A stretch of DNA of 41,842 nt, taken from the NCBI RefSeq assembly GCF_000955955.1, contig NZ_JYJG01000207.1:1-41842 (forward strand). The letters run 5' to 3'. A program made the translations under genes and the position numbers. Numbering within the stretch: position 1 is the stretch's first letter; each line of letters starts with the position of its first letter. The notes beneath the pieces are model-generated. The model saw nothing but the letters and a program-made list of their open reading frames with translations. It did not search any database and was not told the DNA's origin. The DNA is from Lentzea aerocolonigenes (GTDB lineage Bacteria; Actinomycetota; Actinomycetes; Mycobacteriales; Pseudonocardiaceae). This document shows positions 31,308-39,719 of this stretch, one piece after another.

Positions 31308-32278
31308 GACGGACAACGCGAAGAATGTCGCTCAGGACCCGGCTGACGATCGTCCACATCGGACTTTTTCTCGTCGCCAGCACGATCGTCGTCACGTTCA
31401 TCTACTTCGCGAACCGGGCGATCATCCTGCGGCTCGAACGAGCGGTGGCGCCGCGGATGTACATCTCCGAGGACGGCCCGAAGCCGGTCGGCGAGGTCGT
31501 GCCGCGCGACCAGGCCTGGGACGACGCGCTGGCCGGGCTGCTGTGGCAGTCGGTGCTGACGTTCCTGCTGATGGGCGCGGTCGCCGGGCTGCTCGGCTGG
31601 TGGCTCACCGGACGGGCGCTGCGGCGGGTCGACGCGGCGTTCGCGGCGCAGGGCCGGTTCATCGCGAACGCCTCTCACGAGCTGCGCACGCCGTTGACGG
31701 TGACCAGGACGCTGGTGCAGGTCGGACTGTCCTCCTCGGATCCCGGCCGCGTGCGGCGCGCCAGGGAAGAGCTCCTGCGCAGCAACGACAGGTCCATCGC
31801 GCTGATCAACGGTCTGCTCCACCTCGCGCGCGGCGAGCAGGAGCTGCGGGTGCGGGAACGGGTGCGGTTCGACGCCGTCGCCGAACGCGTCGCGAGCGAG
31901 ATCGCCGGCCCGATCGACGTGCGCGCGGCCGCGGTGGAGGTGCTGGGTGACGAGCTGTTGCTGGAGCAGCTCGTGCACAACCTGCTCGACAACGCGGTGC
32001 GCTACAACGCTCCCGGCGGGGCGGTGTCGGTCCGGGTCACGCCTTCCGGGCACTGGGGCAGGCTGACCGTCGAGAATCCCGGCGAGGCCGTGACCGACGC
32101 GGACCTGCTGTTCGAGCCGTTCCACCGCGGGACGAGGCAGCGCACCGGGCCGGACGGCGCCGGGCTCGGCCTGTCCATCGTGCGTGCGGTGGTGGAGGCC
32201 CACGGCGGCAGGGTGCACGCGGAACCCCGTGAAGGCGGCGGTCTCGTGGTCACCGTGGAAATTCCGCGCGCTGGGTGA
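31304..32278 (+). CDS. Sensor histidine kinase
   Basis: A 324-residue kinase with two membrane helices (about 14-36 and 79-101) around a short 40-residue external loop (about 37-78), too short for a classical ligand-binding domain, so it may sense inside the membrane. The phosphorylated His125 is in ANASHELRTPL. The ATPase domain has NLLDNAVRYN and GAGLGLSI. Coupled to the response regulator (ATGA) and to the following sigma factor (GTGA). The short loop is typical of envelope-stress or antimicrobial-peptide-sensing kinases; the signal here is unknown. Confidence 0.95.
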   Translation: MRRTTRRMSLRTRLTIVHIGLFLVASTIVVTFIYFANRAIILRLERAVAPRMYISEDGPKPVGEVVPRDQAWDDALAGLLWQSVLTFLLMGAVAGLLGWWLTGRALRRVDAAFAAQGRFIANASHELRTPLTVTRTLVQVGLSSSDPGRVRRAREELLRSNDRSIALINGLLHLARGEQELRVRERVRFDAVAERVASEIAGPIDVRAAAVEVLGDELLLEQLVHNLLDNAVRYNAPGGAVSVRVTPSGHWGRLTVENPGEAVTDADLLFEPFHRGTRQRTGPDGAGLGLSIVRAVVEAHGGRVHAEPREGGGLVVTVEIPRAG

Positions 32279-32823
32279 AAGAGCGGGAGTCCTGCCGGAC
32301 ATGTCCCGAGGTGGAGCAGGTGGACGTGGAACCGCGCCGAACGGGATTCGAGGCCGTCGCGCAGGAGCTGATCGAGCCGTTGCGCCGATATCTGGCCCGG
32401 CGGACCGACTCGGCGACCGCGGAGGACGTGCTGTCCGAGACGCTGCTGGTCGCGTGGCGGCGCCGGACCGAGATGCCGGCTGAGCCGCTGGCCTGGGCAT
32501 ATGCCGTGGCGCGCAACTGCCTCGCCAACGCCGAACGGGCACGCCGCAGACAGGACAGGCTGCTCGTGCGGATCTGGCAGGTGGCGAGACCGCCCGAATA
32601 CGCGCCCGCCCGCGACGACCCCGACCCGGAGCTCGCCAGGGCGTTCGCGCGGTTGTCGGCCGTCGACGCCGAGCTGGTGCGGCTCTGGGCCTGGGAGGAG
32701 CTCGGCCCCGCCGAGATCGCCCAGGTCGTCGGCATGAGCGCCAACGCGGTCAGCATCCGCCTGCACCGCGCCCGCAAGAAGATGAAGTCCGTTCTTGATG
32801 AGGAAGGAAGCGGCCATGAGTGA
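32275..32823 (+). CDS. ECF-type RNA polymerase sigma factor
   Basis: A 182-residue sigma-70 family factor of extracytoplasmic-function type. Region 2 runs about 30-80 (LARRTDSATAEDVLSETLLVAW, then WAYAVARNCLAN) and region 4 about 115-175 (LSAVDAELVRLWAWEELGPAEIAQVVGMSANAVSIRLHRARKKM). The GTG at 32275 overlaps the kinase stop; a later GTG near 32320 is possible because the first residues are cysteine-containing and not family-like. Followed by a membrane protein overlapping its end, as anti-sigma factors usually are. Confidence 0.9.
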   Translation: MKERESCRTCPEVEQVDVEPRRTGFEAVAQELIEPLRRYLARRTDSATAEDVLSETLLVAWRRRTEMPAEPLAWAYAVARNCLANAERARRRQDRLLVRIWQVARPPEYAPARDDPDPELARAFARLSAVDAELVRLWAWEELGPAEIAQVVGMSANAVSIRLHRARKKMKSVLDEEGSGHE

Positions 32824-33586
32824 CGGTGTGAGCGACGGGGATCTGCGCGACCGCATGCGCCGCGCTGACCCGGCGGCGTCGTTGCGCCCGTTGCCGGAGG
32901 ACGAGGCCAGGCGGCTCGTGGCCGGTGCCGCGCTCGATCTACCAGTCGTGCGCAAGTCGTATACAAGGCGTGTACCAGTGCTGATCGGTGCTGCGGCTGT
33001 TGTCGCGCTGGCCGCCGGCGTGGTCGTGCTGGCCAACACCGGTGCCGGGCACTCGCCGGACTGGAGGGTCGCGCTGCCGACCTCGGAGTCGAACCAGTCA
33101 GGTCTCGCCACCGGCTCCGGGGCGCCGGACGGCAGTGGTGACGGGCAGCCGACGACCAGCGGCCGGCCGCGTCCCAGCGCGGGGACCACGTCGGTGCCCG
33201 TGCCACCGGTCAGCCCCAGCGCGTCGGTGGGCCGCAAGACCACGGTCGCGGTGCTGACGGACAGCCCGCAGGATCCCGACGTCCGGTGCCCCAAGCCCCA
33301 GGCCGGGTTCCTCGCCGAGAACGCGGGCATGGCGTTCGAGGCGACCGCGCTGAAGATCGAGGGCAACGTCGTGACGCTGCAGGTGCATCACGCGTGGATC
33401 GGTGAGGCCGACGTCATCGAGGTCAGGAACACCACCGCGTCGCCGGTGCTCGCCGGGTTCGCGCCAGAGGTGGGCCGGAAGTACCTCGTCGCGGCGGCGG
33501 ACGCCGAGGTGATGGGCTGCGGGTACAGCGGTCTCGACGAGCCCGGCCTGCGCGCGGTCTACGACGAGGCGTTCCCGAAGCGGTGA
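32816..33586 (+). CDS. Single-pass membrane protein, possible anti-sigma factor
   Basis: A 256-residue protein. The short cytoplasmic part (about 1-55; VSDGDLRDRMRRADPAASLRPLP) is followed by one membrane helix (VPVLIGAAAVVALAAGVVVLA), a Ser/Pro/Gly-rich linker, and a C-terminal outside domain of about 110 residues with two Cys (VRCPKPQ, MGCGYSG) that could form a disulphide. The ATG at 32816 overlaps the sigma gene's end and follows GGAAG. Position and topology are those of an anti-sigma factor, but no zinc-binding or anti-sigma motif is visible. Confidence 0.65.
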   Translation: MSDGVSDGDLRDRMRRADPAASLRPLPEDEARRLVAGAALDLPVVRKSYTRRVPVLIGAAAVVALAAGVVVLANTGAGHSPDWRVALPTSESNQSGLATGSGAPDGSGDGQPTTSGRPRPSAGTTSVPVPPVSPSASVGRKTTVAVLTDSPQDPDVRCPKPQAGFLAENAGMAFEATALKIEGNVVTLQVHHAWIGEADVIEVRNTTASPVLAGFAPEVGRKYLVAAADAEVMGCGYSGLDEPGLRAVYDEAFPKR

Positions 33587-33593
33587 CACGAGG

Positions 33594-33619
33594 AAAGGCC
33601 CGGCCGAAGCCGGGCCTTT
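33594..33619. terminator. Perfect 11-bp bidirectional terminator
   Basis: AAAGGCCCGGC (33594-33604) and GCCGGGCCTTT (33609-33619) pair perfectly around CGAA, a stable tetraloop, with A and T runs on both sides. It lies between the two-component operon and the convergent protease gene and can serve both. Confidence 0.9.
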
Positions 33620-33623
33620 CGCA

Positions 33624-36600
33624 CTACTTCGTCAGGTAGGCGTTGATCACGGTCTGGGTGACCGAGTCACCGCCCTTGCTCACCGCGGTGGCTCGCAGCG
33701 ACACGCTCCCGCCCTTGGCCGGGTTGGTCACGAACATCGAGTCGCCCACGACCCACGCCTTCTGCCACGTGGCGCCCTTGTCGTAGGACACCTGCGCGGA
33801 CAGCGACTTGTTCTGTCCACCCTGGACGGACAGCGGGATGCGCTGGAACCGGTGCGCGGGCAGGGTTCCGTCGAGTGCCAGCTCCGGTGTGAACCGGACC
33901 ATCGACAACGGCACCTGAGTCGGGCTCTCGGTGCGTGCGGAGTTGAAACCCCACGTCGTCGTGACCGAGGTGCTGATCGCCGCGACGCCGGAGCGGTTCG
34001 CCGTGGTGGTCAGCTCGTACCGGCCGGGGGCCTCGGGCATCGAGAAGAACGTCTCGAGGTCGAGCGGCCGGCCGGTCGAGTCGATCACCTTGTCGCCGAG
34101 CTTCAGCACCGTCGACCCCGACTCCACCACCGAGCCGCCGGGGCGGCCCTGGCCGTCGGTGAAGAACGGCAGGCTGCCGAAGAGGATGTCGCCGTCGCGG
34201 AACAGGCCGACGCGGCGTTCACCGGACAACGTGGGACCGAAAACGCCGGTGTTGAACGTTTTCTTGTAGGTCCTGCCGGGTTTGAACTGCTCCTCGGCGG
34301 CGGTCCAGTACGCCTCGGTGGCGTCACCGTGGTCCTGCTCGAAGCGAAAGCCCCAGGTGTGCTTCGTGGAGTACAGGTGCAGCTTTCGTTTGTGCGGCAG
34401 GGCATAGCCGAACGCGACGCCGAACACCGGGTTGTCGCCGAGCGCTGCTTCCGCGTGCAGGAAGCCCGTTCGTCCCTCGGCGGTGGCACCCGCGGAAGCC
34501 TCGATCGTCACGAGGTCCTTGGCCTTCAGGTGTTTGCGGTAGCCGGTCCAGAACTGCGTGAGCGTCGTGGACTGGTCGGCCAGGTGGTACTCGTCGTGGT
34601 CGGCGCCGGTGTACGAGGCGACGATCAGCTCGTTCATCTCGCCGGGCTTGCCGGCCGGGCCGACGTGCGCGGTGCTGAGGACGTTGAGCGGCAGGCCGAG
34701 CAGGCCCCAGCCGTACTCCATCGACGGCACCTCGTGGCCGACCCTGACGTACGAGTGGCGCTCGGCGGGGTTGTCCGGCAACGCGATGTCGACCGGCTTG
34801 GCCAGGCGGGCGTCCAGCGTGATCGTGGTGTCGCCGGTGATCTCGAAGTTGGTGCCGTTGAACCAGTTGTAGCCGGGGTTCGGCTGTTCGGGGCCGACCC
34901 ACTGGCGGGCGCTCAGCAGGTAGCGGCCCTTGGGCACGCGCAACGTCTCCAGGCCGGTGCCGAGCTGGTTGAACGAGCCCTTCGCGTCGCCGGTGACACC
35001 CTGCAGGTCGGTGCGCCAGTCCGCGGCGGGCTTGCCGTCGCGGCCGATCATCTTGACCGTGACGCTGTAGCGCTCGGGTTCGCGCGTCACAGCTGCCGGT
35101 GTGACAACGGTTTGGCCGCCGCCGCCGCTCGCGTTGACGTACGCGCTGAACGTGCCGGACGCGTCGCCGCCGAGCTTCGTGTCAGCGGTGATCTTCGTGC
35201 TCGCGGTGCCGTGCGCCGGGACCGTCAGCTTCGTGTCCTTGAGGGTGAAGAAGCCTTGCGGTGCGGAGGTGTTCATCGCGAGGTCGAGCGTGACCGGCTG
35301 GTCGCTTTCGTTGCGGTACACGACATCGCGCGTGATCGGGGCGTCGTCGTGGTGCGGCCACAGCGCCGTGCCGAACGAGACCGAGCCGCTCGTGACGGTC
35401 TGCTTGATCGCCTTGGCGACGTCCGTGCGGCCCGCCCCCTGCTCGAACGGGTTGTGGGCACCCGGTTTCGCGGACGCCATCAGCGCGGCCTTGAGCTGGT
35501 CGCCGCGCCAGTCCGGGTGGGCCTGGGCCAGGATCGCCGCGGCACCCGTGACGTGCGGGGTGGCCATCGACGTGCCGCTCAGCGTGACGTAGCCGTCGGC
35601 GGGCTTGGGCTGCGTCTCGCCGAGCTTGCCCGCGGCGGCGGCACCGATGCCGACGCCGGGTGCGGTGATGTCGGGCTTGATCGCGCCGTCGCCGTCGCGC
35701 GGGCCGGTGCTGGAGAAGCTCGCCAGCTTGTCGTCGCGGTCGACGGCGCCGACGGTGAGGGCCGCGTCGGCGCTGCCGGGGGAACCGACGGTGTTCGGGC
35801 CGGAGTTGCCCGAGGCGATGACGAACAGCGTGCCGGTCTCCTGGGAGAGCTTGTTGATCAAGATCTCCATCGGGTCCAGCAACGGGCCGTCCTCGCCGCC
35901 GAGGCTCATGTTGACGACGTCGGCTCCTTGCTCCACCGCCCACTCGATGCCCGCGAGGATCCCGGACTCGTAACCGGAACCGTCGTCGCCGAGCACCTTG
36001 CCGTCGATGATGCGCGCGCCGGGAGCCACGCCCTTGTACTTGCCGCCCGACTTCGCCCCGGTGCCGGCGGCGATGGACGCGACGTGCGTGCCGTGGCCGA
36101 CGCGGTCTGAGTTGTCGGGGGAGTCGGTGAAGTTCTTCTCCGCGATCTCCTGGGTGGCGAGGTCGGGGTGGGTGTTGTCGACGCCGGTGTCGAGCACCGC
36201 GATCTTGACGCCCTTGCCGTCGAACCCTTGTTGCCACGCTTGCGGCGCACCGATCTGCGCGGTGCTGCGGTCGAGCTCGGCCTTGTGCACCGCGTCGAGC
36301 CAGATCGTGGGCTGCGCTGAGCGGTGGGTTTCCAGCGACTGCCACAGGCTCGGCGAGGTCACCGTGACGGCGTCGACGCCGATCTTGCTGAACGAACGCG
36401 CTCCTGGCAGGCCGGTGTCGGTGGACACGAGCACGCGGAGGCCGTTGTGCTTGGTGTACTCGGGGCGGCCCAGCAGGGCGAGGTCGAACAGGCGCTGGTC
36501 GAGTTTGCCTTCCGCGATCAGGCTTTCGGTGTCGGCGGGGATGGCGTAGAAGTGCTTGCCGTCTTCCCTGGTGGAGACGGGGATGCGCTCACGGCCCGCA

Positions 36601-36770
36601 GCCGGCTTGAACTCGGCGGGCTTGCCCTTGTCGTCCGTGCGGACCCGGTCGCCGGTGACGAGGGTGATCCAGTGGGTGGTGGTTTTCGGGGCTGTTTCAG
36701 CGTTTGCGGCTGGTGTGAGCGCCGTGGCCAGCACGACGCCGGCCACGGCGAGGGGGAGAATTCGTTTCAC
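33624..36770 (-). CDS. Secreted subtilisin-like serine protease (S8)
   Basis: A 1048-residue secreted protease. Residues 1-24 are a signal peptide (ILPLAVAGVVLATALTPAANA). A prodomain of about 150 residues follows. The S8 catalytic domain carries Asp194 (AVLDTGVD), His226 (VGHGTHVAS), Asn322 (GNSGP) and Ser401 (SGTSMATPHV). About 570 residues of beta-rich C-terminal extension follow, with no recognised binding motif. It is probably an extracellular protein-degrading enzyme. The GTG at 36770 is the only start before the signal peptide. It follows the discoidin-peptidase gene by 34 bases on the same strand, so the two may be co-transcribed. Confidence 0.95.
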   Translation of the reverse strand: MKRILPLAVAGVVLATALTPAANAETAPKTTTHWITLVTGDRVRTDDKGKPAEFKPAAGRERIPVSTREDGKHFYAIPADTESLIAEGKLDQRLFDLALLGRPEYTKHNGLRVLVSTDTGLPGARSFSKIGVDAVTVTSPSLWQSLETHRSAQPTIWLDAVHKAELDRSTAQIGAPQAWQQGFDGKGVKIAVLDTGVDNTHPDLATQEIAEKNFTDSPDNSDRVGHGTHVASIAAGTGAKSGGKYKGVAPGARIIDGKVLGDDGSGYESGILAGIEWAVEQGADVVNMSLGGEDGPLLDPMEILINKLSQETGTLFVIASGNSGPNTVGSPGSADAALTVGAVDRDDKLASFSSTGPRDGDGAIKPDITAPGVGIGAAAAGKLGETQPKPADGYVTLSGTSMATPHVTGAAAILAQAHPDWRGDQLKAALMASAKPGAHNPFEQGAGRTDVAKAIKQTVTSGSVSFGTALWPHHDDAPITRDVVYRNESDQPVTLDLAMNTSAPQGFFTLKDTKLTVPAHGTASTKITADTKLGGDASGTFSAYVNASGGGGQTVVTPAAVTREPERYSVTVKMIGRDGKPAADWRTDLQGVTGDAKGSFNQLGTGLETLRVPKGRYLLSARQWVGPEQPNPGYNWFNGTNFEITGDTTITLDARLAKPVDIALPDNPAERHSYVRVGHEVPSMEYGWGLLGLPLNVLSTAHVGPAGKPGEMNELIVASYTGADHDEYHLADQSTTLTQFWTGYRKHLKAKDLVTIEASAGATAEGRTGFLHAEAALGDNPVFGVAFGYALPHKRKLHLYSTKHTWGFRFEQDHGDATEAYWTAAEEQFKPGRTYKKTFNTGVFGPTLSGERRVGLFRDGDILFGSLPFFTDGQGRPGGSVVESGSTVLKLGDKVIDSTGRPLDLETFFSMPEAPGRYELTTTANRSGVAAISTSVTTTWGFNSARTESPTQVPLSMVRFTPELALDGTLPAHRFQRIPLSVQGGQNKSLSAQVSYDKGATWQKAWVVGDSMFVTNPAKGGSVSLRATAVSKGGDSVTQTVINAYLTK

Positions 36771-36804
36771 ACAGGGGACATGTCCGTCAGGAGGACCTGG
36801 TCTT

Positions 36805-38670
36805 TCAGTAGGTGATGCCCGGGAAATTCACTTTTGCCTGGTCGAACTGGGCACGGTTGAACCCGGAGTTGAACGCCTGCTGCGCCATGCCGCTGAGGTC
36901 GCGGCCCACGGCGCCACTCATGAAGTGGACGAACTCACCGGCGTTCATCCGGCGCGTGTAGATCAGGTTGCGGTCGTCGTTCTCCTGCCGCTTCGGGAAG
37001 TGCTGGTTGAGCAGCCCGAAGAAGCGGTCCATGAACGCCATGGTGCTGCCGGTCTCCTGGTACAGCGGGTGGAACCAGTCGCGGAACCACGCCGCCTGGC
37101 GCGCGCCCTGCGGCAGGTCGTCGCGATTGTTCATGTACTGGTTGAAGACCCGGTTCGCGTCGTCGGTGCGGCCCGACTTGCGGTAGAAGTCGTACTGGCA
37201 GATCTCGGCCCACTTGCTGTCGCCCCAGATCTCGCCGTACGCGGGGGATTCGTGCACGCCCTGACTCGCGCCCTCGACGATGTGGCACTCCTCGTGCGTG
37301 ATGACGTCGCGCAGGACCGCGTTGTTGATGCTCCACCCGTCGTCGCCGACGTCGATCGTGTTGCGGAACCCGGCGAAGCCGTCGAACCGGTTCACCACCG
37401 TGCCGCCGTGGTACTTGCCCTCGTGGAAGAACGCGAGCAACGGCTTGGGGTAGCCGAACCTTGTGCAGTTCGGCCCGATCGGTGCCGGGAGCGGCCGGTT
37501 GACCGCGCAGCTGCCGTAGGTCTCGCGGTAGTGGCGCCAGACCTCCGTGACGAACGGCGTCGCCCACGCCGTCTGTGCCGGCGGGAGCCTCAGCAGCTCC
37601 GGGTCGAAGTACACGGCGACGTCGGCGTTGCACGACACCCTGGTCATCAACGGCGTGTGCTCGGCGACGTAGTCGGTCACGGTCGGCGGGGCGTCGGGGT
37701 GGCACGTGCCGGGATCGCCTCCGATCGGCGGCGGATCCAGGTAGACCTCGAACTCGTAGATCCGTGCGGTGCCGTCGCTGACGTTGAGCCTGACGTAGCG
37801 GGCGGTGCGCTGGGTCCAGGTGTGGCGGGTGACGTCGGCGGCGTTGCCGGTCGTGGTCGACGCCGTCGTGAAGTTCGTGCCGTCGGTGCTCGTCTGGACG
37901 GTGAACGAGCTGGTGTTGCCTCCTTCTCCACCGGCTCCGGCGTGGCGGATGATCACGCCGCCGACAGTCCTGCCCGCCTGCAGGTCGACCTGGAGGAACT
38001 TGGTCGCGGCATTCGAACACCACTTGTCTGCGAGGCCGCCGCTGACGCTGCCGTTGACGGCCTTCTCGGGGCCTTCGCTCGCGGTGCACGGCGTGCTGCT
38101 CGTCGCCGGGCGGTTGAGAGCGAGGTTGCCCGACGGCTGTCCGCCGTCCGCGTCGTACACCTCGAACTCGTAGATCCGGGCCGTGCCGGACCCGCCTTGC
38201 TCGGCCTGCGTGATGTTGAGCCGGACGTACCGCGCGCTGGTGGCAGCGATGTCATGGGTCGACACGTCGGCGGTGTTGCCGGTGACGGTCGTGGTGGTGG
38301 TCCAGGTCGTGGCGTTGGTGCTCGTCTGGATGGTGAAGGCGCGGGTGTTGAGGTCTTGGCCTTCGTCGCCGGCGCCCGCGTGCTTCAGGACGAACCGGCT
38401 GATGGTGAGTGGTGAGCCGAGGTCGACCTGGAGGTACTTCGTGGCCGCGCCCGAACACCACTTGTCCGCGTTTCCGCCGGTCACGGAGCCGTTGACCGCT
38501 TTGGCCGGCGATTCCTCCGCGACGCAGCTCACGGATCCGGAGGCGGGCTTGTTGAGCGCCACGTTGGTCGCCGCCACCGCGTGCGGCGCGGTGGCGACGG
38601 TGGCGCCGATGATCAAGACGAAGCCGGTGAGGAACCGGGAAATCTGACGACGATGTGATGATCTCTGCAT
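36805..38670 (-). CDS. Secreted protein with two discoidin (F5/8 C) domains and a HEECH peptidase-like domain
   Basis: A 621-residue secreted protein. Signal peptide about residues 1-34 (FLTGFVLIIGATVATAPHAVA). Two tandem F5/8-type-C carbohydrate-binding domains at about 35-172 and 180-311, each with ALN(K/R)PA at the start, the DKWCS segment and RIYEFEVY at the end. The C-terminal domain (about 330-621) carries HEECH (459-463), the zinc-protease HExxH, with further acidic residues near 475-490 that could be a third ligand. It is not a family I can name. The ATG at 38670 has GGGG upstream. Likely an extracellular glycan-targeted peptidase. Next gene on the strand is the S8 protease. Confidence 0.8.
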   Translation of the reverse strand: MQRSSHRRQISRFLTGFVLIIGATVATAPHAVAATNVALNKPASGSVSCVAEESPAKAVNGSVTGGNADKWCSGAATKYLQVDLGSPLTISRFVLKHAGAGDEGQDLNTRAFTIQTSTNATTWTTTTTVTGNTADVSTHDIAATSARYVRLNITQAEQGGSGTARIYEFEVYDADGGQPSGNLALNRPATSSTPCTASEGPEKAVNGSVSGGLADKWCSNAATKFLQVDLQAGRTVGGVIIRHAGAGGEGGNTSSFTVQTSTDGTNFTTASTTTGNAADVTRHTWTQRTARYVRLNVSDGTARIYEFEVYLDPPPIGGDPGTCHPDAPPTVTDYVAEHTPLMTRVSCNADVAVYFDPELLRLPPAQTAWATPFVTEVWRHYRETYGSCAVNRPLPAPIGPNCTRFGYPKPLLAFFHEGKYHGGTVVNRFDGFAGFRNTIDVGDDGWSINNAVLRDVITHEECHIVEGASQGVHESPAYGEIWGDSKWAEICQYDFYRKSGRTDDANRVFNQYMNNRDDLPQGARQAAWFRDWFHPLYQETGSTMAFMDRFFGLLNQHFPKRQENDDRNLIYTRRMNAGEFVHFMSGAVGRDLSGMAQQAFNSGFNRAQFDQAKVNFPGITY

Positions 38671-38759
38671 CGGTCGAGCCCCAATCCGTCGTGACAACGT
38701 TGTCAAGGCGGCGGTACCGGGAAGTTTACCGGCGCTGTTCAGGCTTGAAATGCGCTCAA

Positions 38760-39044
38760 TGGACGTGACCGGCGGTCCAGAATTTCCCAGCGACGTCTGG
38801 GCTTCGGGTACGGCTGGAACGCATGACGACACGCGTGCCGTGGGACTCCGAGAGCACGTCATCGGCGACTTCACTCCCGACGAGCATGCGGCGATCCAAC
38901 AAGTCGTGCACTCCGCGGGTACCGCTCTGAGCGAGCTGCTGCCGGTCGAGCGGCTGTACGTGTTGTCGCTCGGCAGCCAGCAGGCCCACCGCACGTCCGC
39001 TGGCACCTCGCGCCGCTGTCGCGGCAACCGGATGGCCAACTGAT
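38760..39044 (+). pseudogene. HIT-family hydrolase, frameshifted and truncated
   Basis: The first frame reads LREHVIGDFTPDEHAAIQ and then ELLPVERLYVLSLGSQQ, the central part of a HIT (histidine triad) protein. Immediately after GSQQ the frame is lost by one missing base near 38987. The next frame continues as HVRWHLAPLSRQ, the part that should carry the His-x-His-x-His active site. It then runs into the AACTGATATATCGG of repeat copy C (39038-39051) and stops. The N-terminal part is also short. Intact relatives hydrolyse nucleotide phosphoramidates or dinucleoside polyphosphates. Non-functional; the repeat has probably cut off its C-terminus. Confidence 0.7.
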
Positions 39045-39126
39045 ATATCGGTTTCGTCAAGCCCTGCAACCTGGTGCTTAGCAATGACTCTTTGGACTTC
39101 GTCCGCAAAAGACTCATTGCAATGAG
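39038..39126 (+). repeat. Dispersed repeat, copy C
   Basis: AACTGATATATCGG at 39038-39051, then CCTGCAACCTGGTGCTTAG leading into the hairpin at 39077-39122, with left arm GCAATGACTCTTTGGAC and right arm GTCCGCAAAAGACTCATTGC. CTCATTGCAATGAG at 39113-39126 is a perfect 14-base palindrome formed by the right arm and the following bases, so part of a second left arm may be present. The GNAT gene's stop codon lies in it. Confidence 0.85.
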
Positions 39127-39596
39127 CGTTGCCAACGGAGCTCGCCGTCCTGCTCCTCGGGGGTCGGGGTGAGCCCGGCCGAGGTGGCGACGGCAGCCGA
39201 CGCGTGGTGGTCCCGGTGGATGTGGGCGACGACGGTGTGGACCGGTTGGGTGGCGAGCCAGTCGACGAGACCCCGCGCCGCTTCGCCCGCGATGCCCTGG
39301 CCCTGCCAGGGCGTGCCGACCACCCAAGCGATCTCCGCGGTCGAGTCGGCGATGGTCGCCTGGACAGTGCCGACAAGACAGCCCGAGGCGCGCAGCAAGA
39401 TCACCCAGTTGAGCCACTGCTCGGTGGGGTCGGGGGAGCCGGCGACCAGTCGTTCGTAGCGGACGCGGAGGGCGTCCGGGGTGAGTGGGGTGCCGCCGAT
39501 GAACGTGTGCAGCGCCGGGTCGGAGAGCACCGAAGCCATCTCCGGGACGTGCTCAACCCGCAGCGGCAGCAGGTCCAGCCGAGAGGTGCGGATCAT
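39114..39596 (-). CDS. GNAT-family N-acetyltransferase between inverted repeats
   Basis: A 160-residue acetyltransferase of the RimJ/RimL-like GNAT group. The N-terminus TSRLDLLPLRVEHVPEMASVL is typical, and the acetyl-CoA loop lies at TPWQGQGIAGEAA near residue 95, the form of Q/RxxGxG/A used by this group. Substrate unknown. It is bracketed by inverted copies of the dispersed repeat: copy C contains its TGA stop, so it ends SLQ, and copy D ends 9 bases before its ATG. A possible AAGGGG ribosome-binding site lies inside copy D's stem. It looks like a mobile cassette, but the bracketing may be coincidental. Confidence 0.85.
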   Translation of the reverse strand: MIRTSRLDLLPLRVEHVPEMASVLSDPALHTFIGGTPLTPDALRVRYERLVAGSPDPTEQWLNWVILLRASGCLVGTVQATIADSTAEIAWVVGTPWQGQGIAGEAARGLVDWLATQPVHTVVAHIHRDHHASAAVATSAGLTPTPEEQDGELRWQRSLQ

Positions 39597-39604
39597 GCGG
39601 AACT

Positions 39605-39719
39605 GCCCCTTGCAATGAGTCTTTTGACGACGTCGTCCAAAGTCTCATTGCTAAGGGGCAGGTCAGCAAGGGTTGTGGGAACTGATATATCGGATATCAG
39701 CGTGAGACTGATATATCGG
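39605..39719 (-). repeat. Dispersed repeat, copy D (inverted) with two ACTGATATATCGG motifs
   Basis: The hairpin (39605-39659) is inverted relative to copies A-C: CCCCTTGCAATGAG on the left, AAGTCTCATTGCTAAGGGG on the right, with GACGAC/GTCGTC at the tip in place of GGAC/GTCC. The two tips differ but each remains self-complementary. ACTGATATATCGG occurs at 39681-39693 and 39707-39719, the second abutting the ribonuclease D stop codon. Confidence 0.85.
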
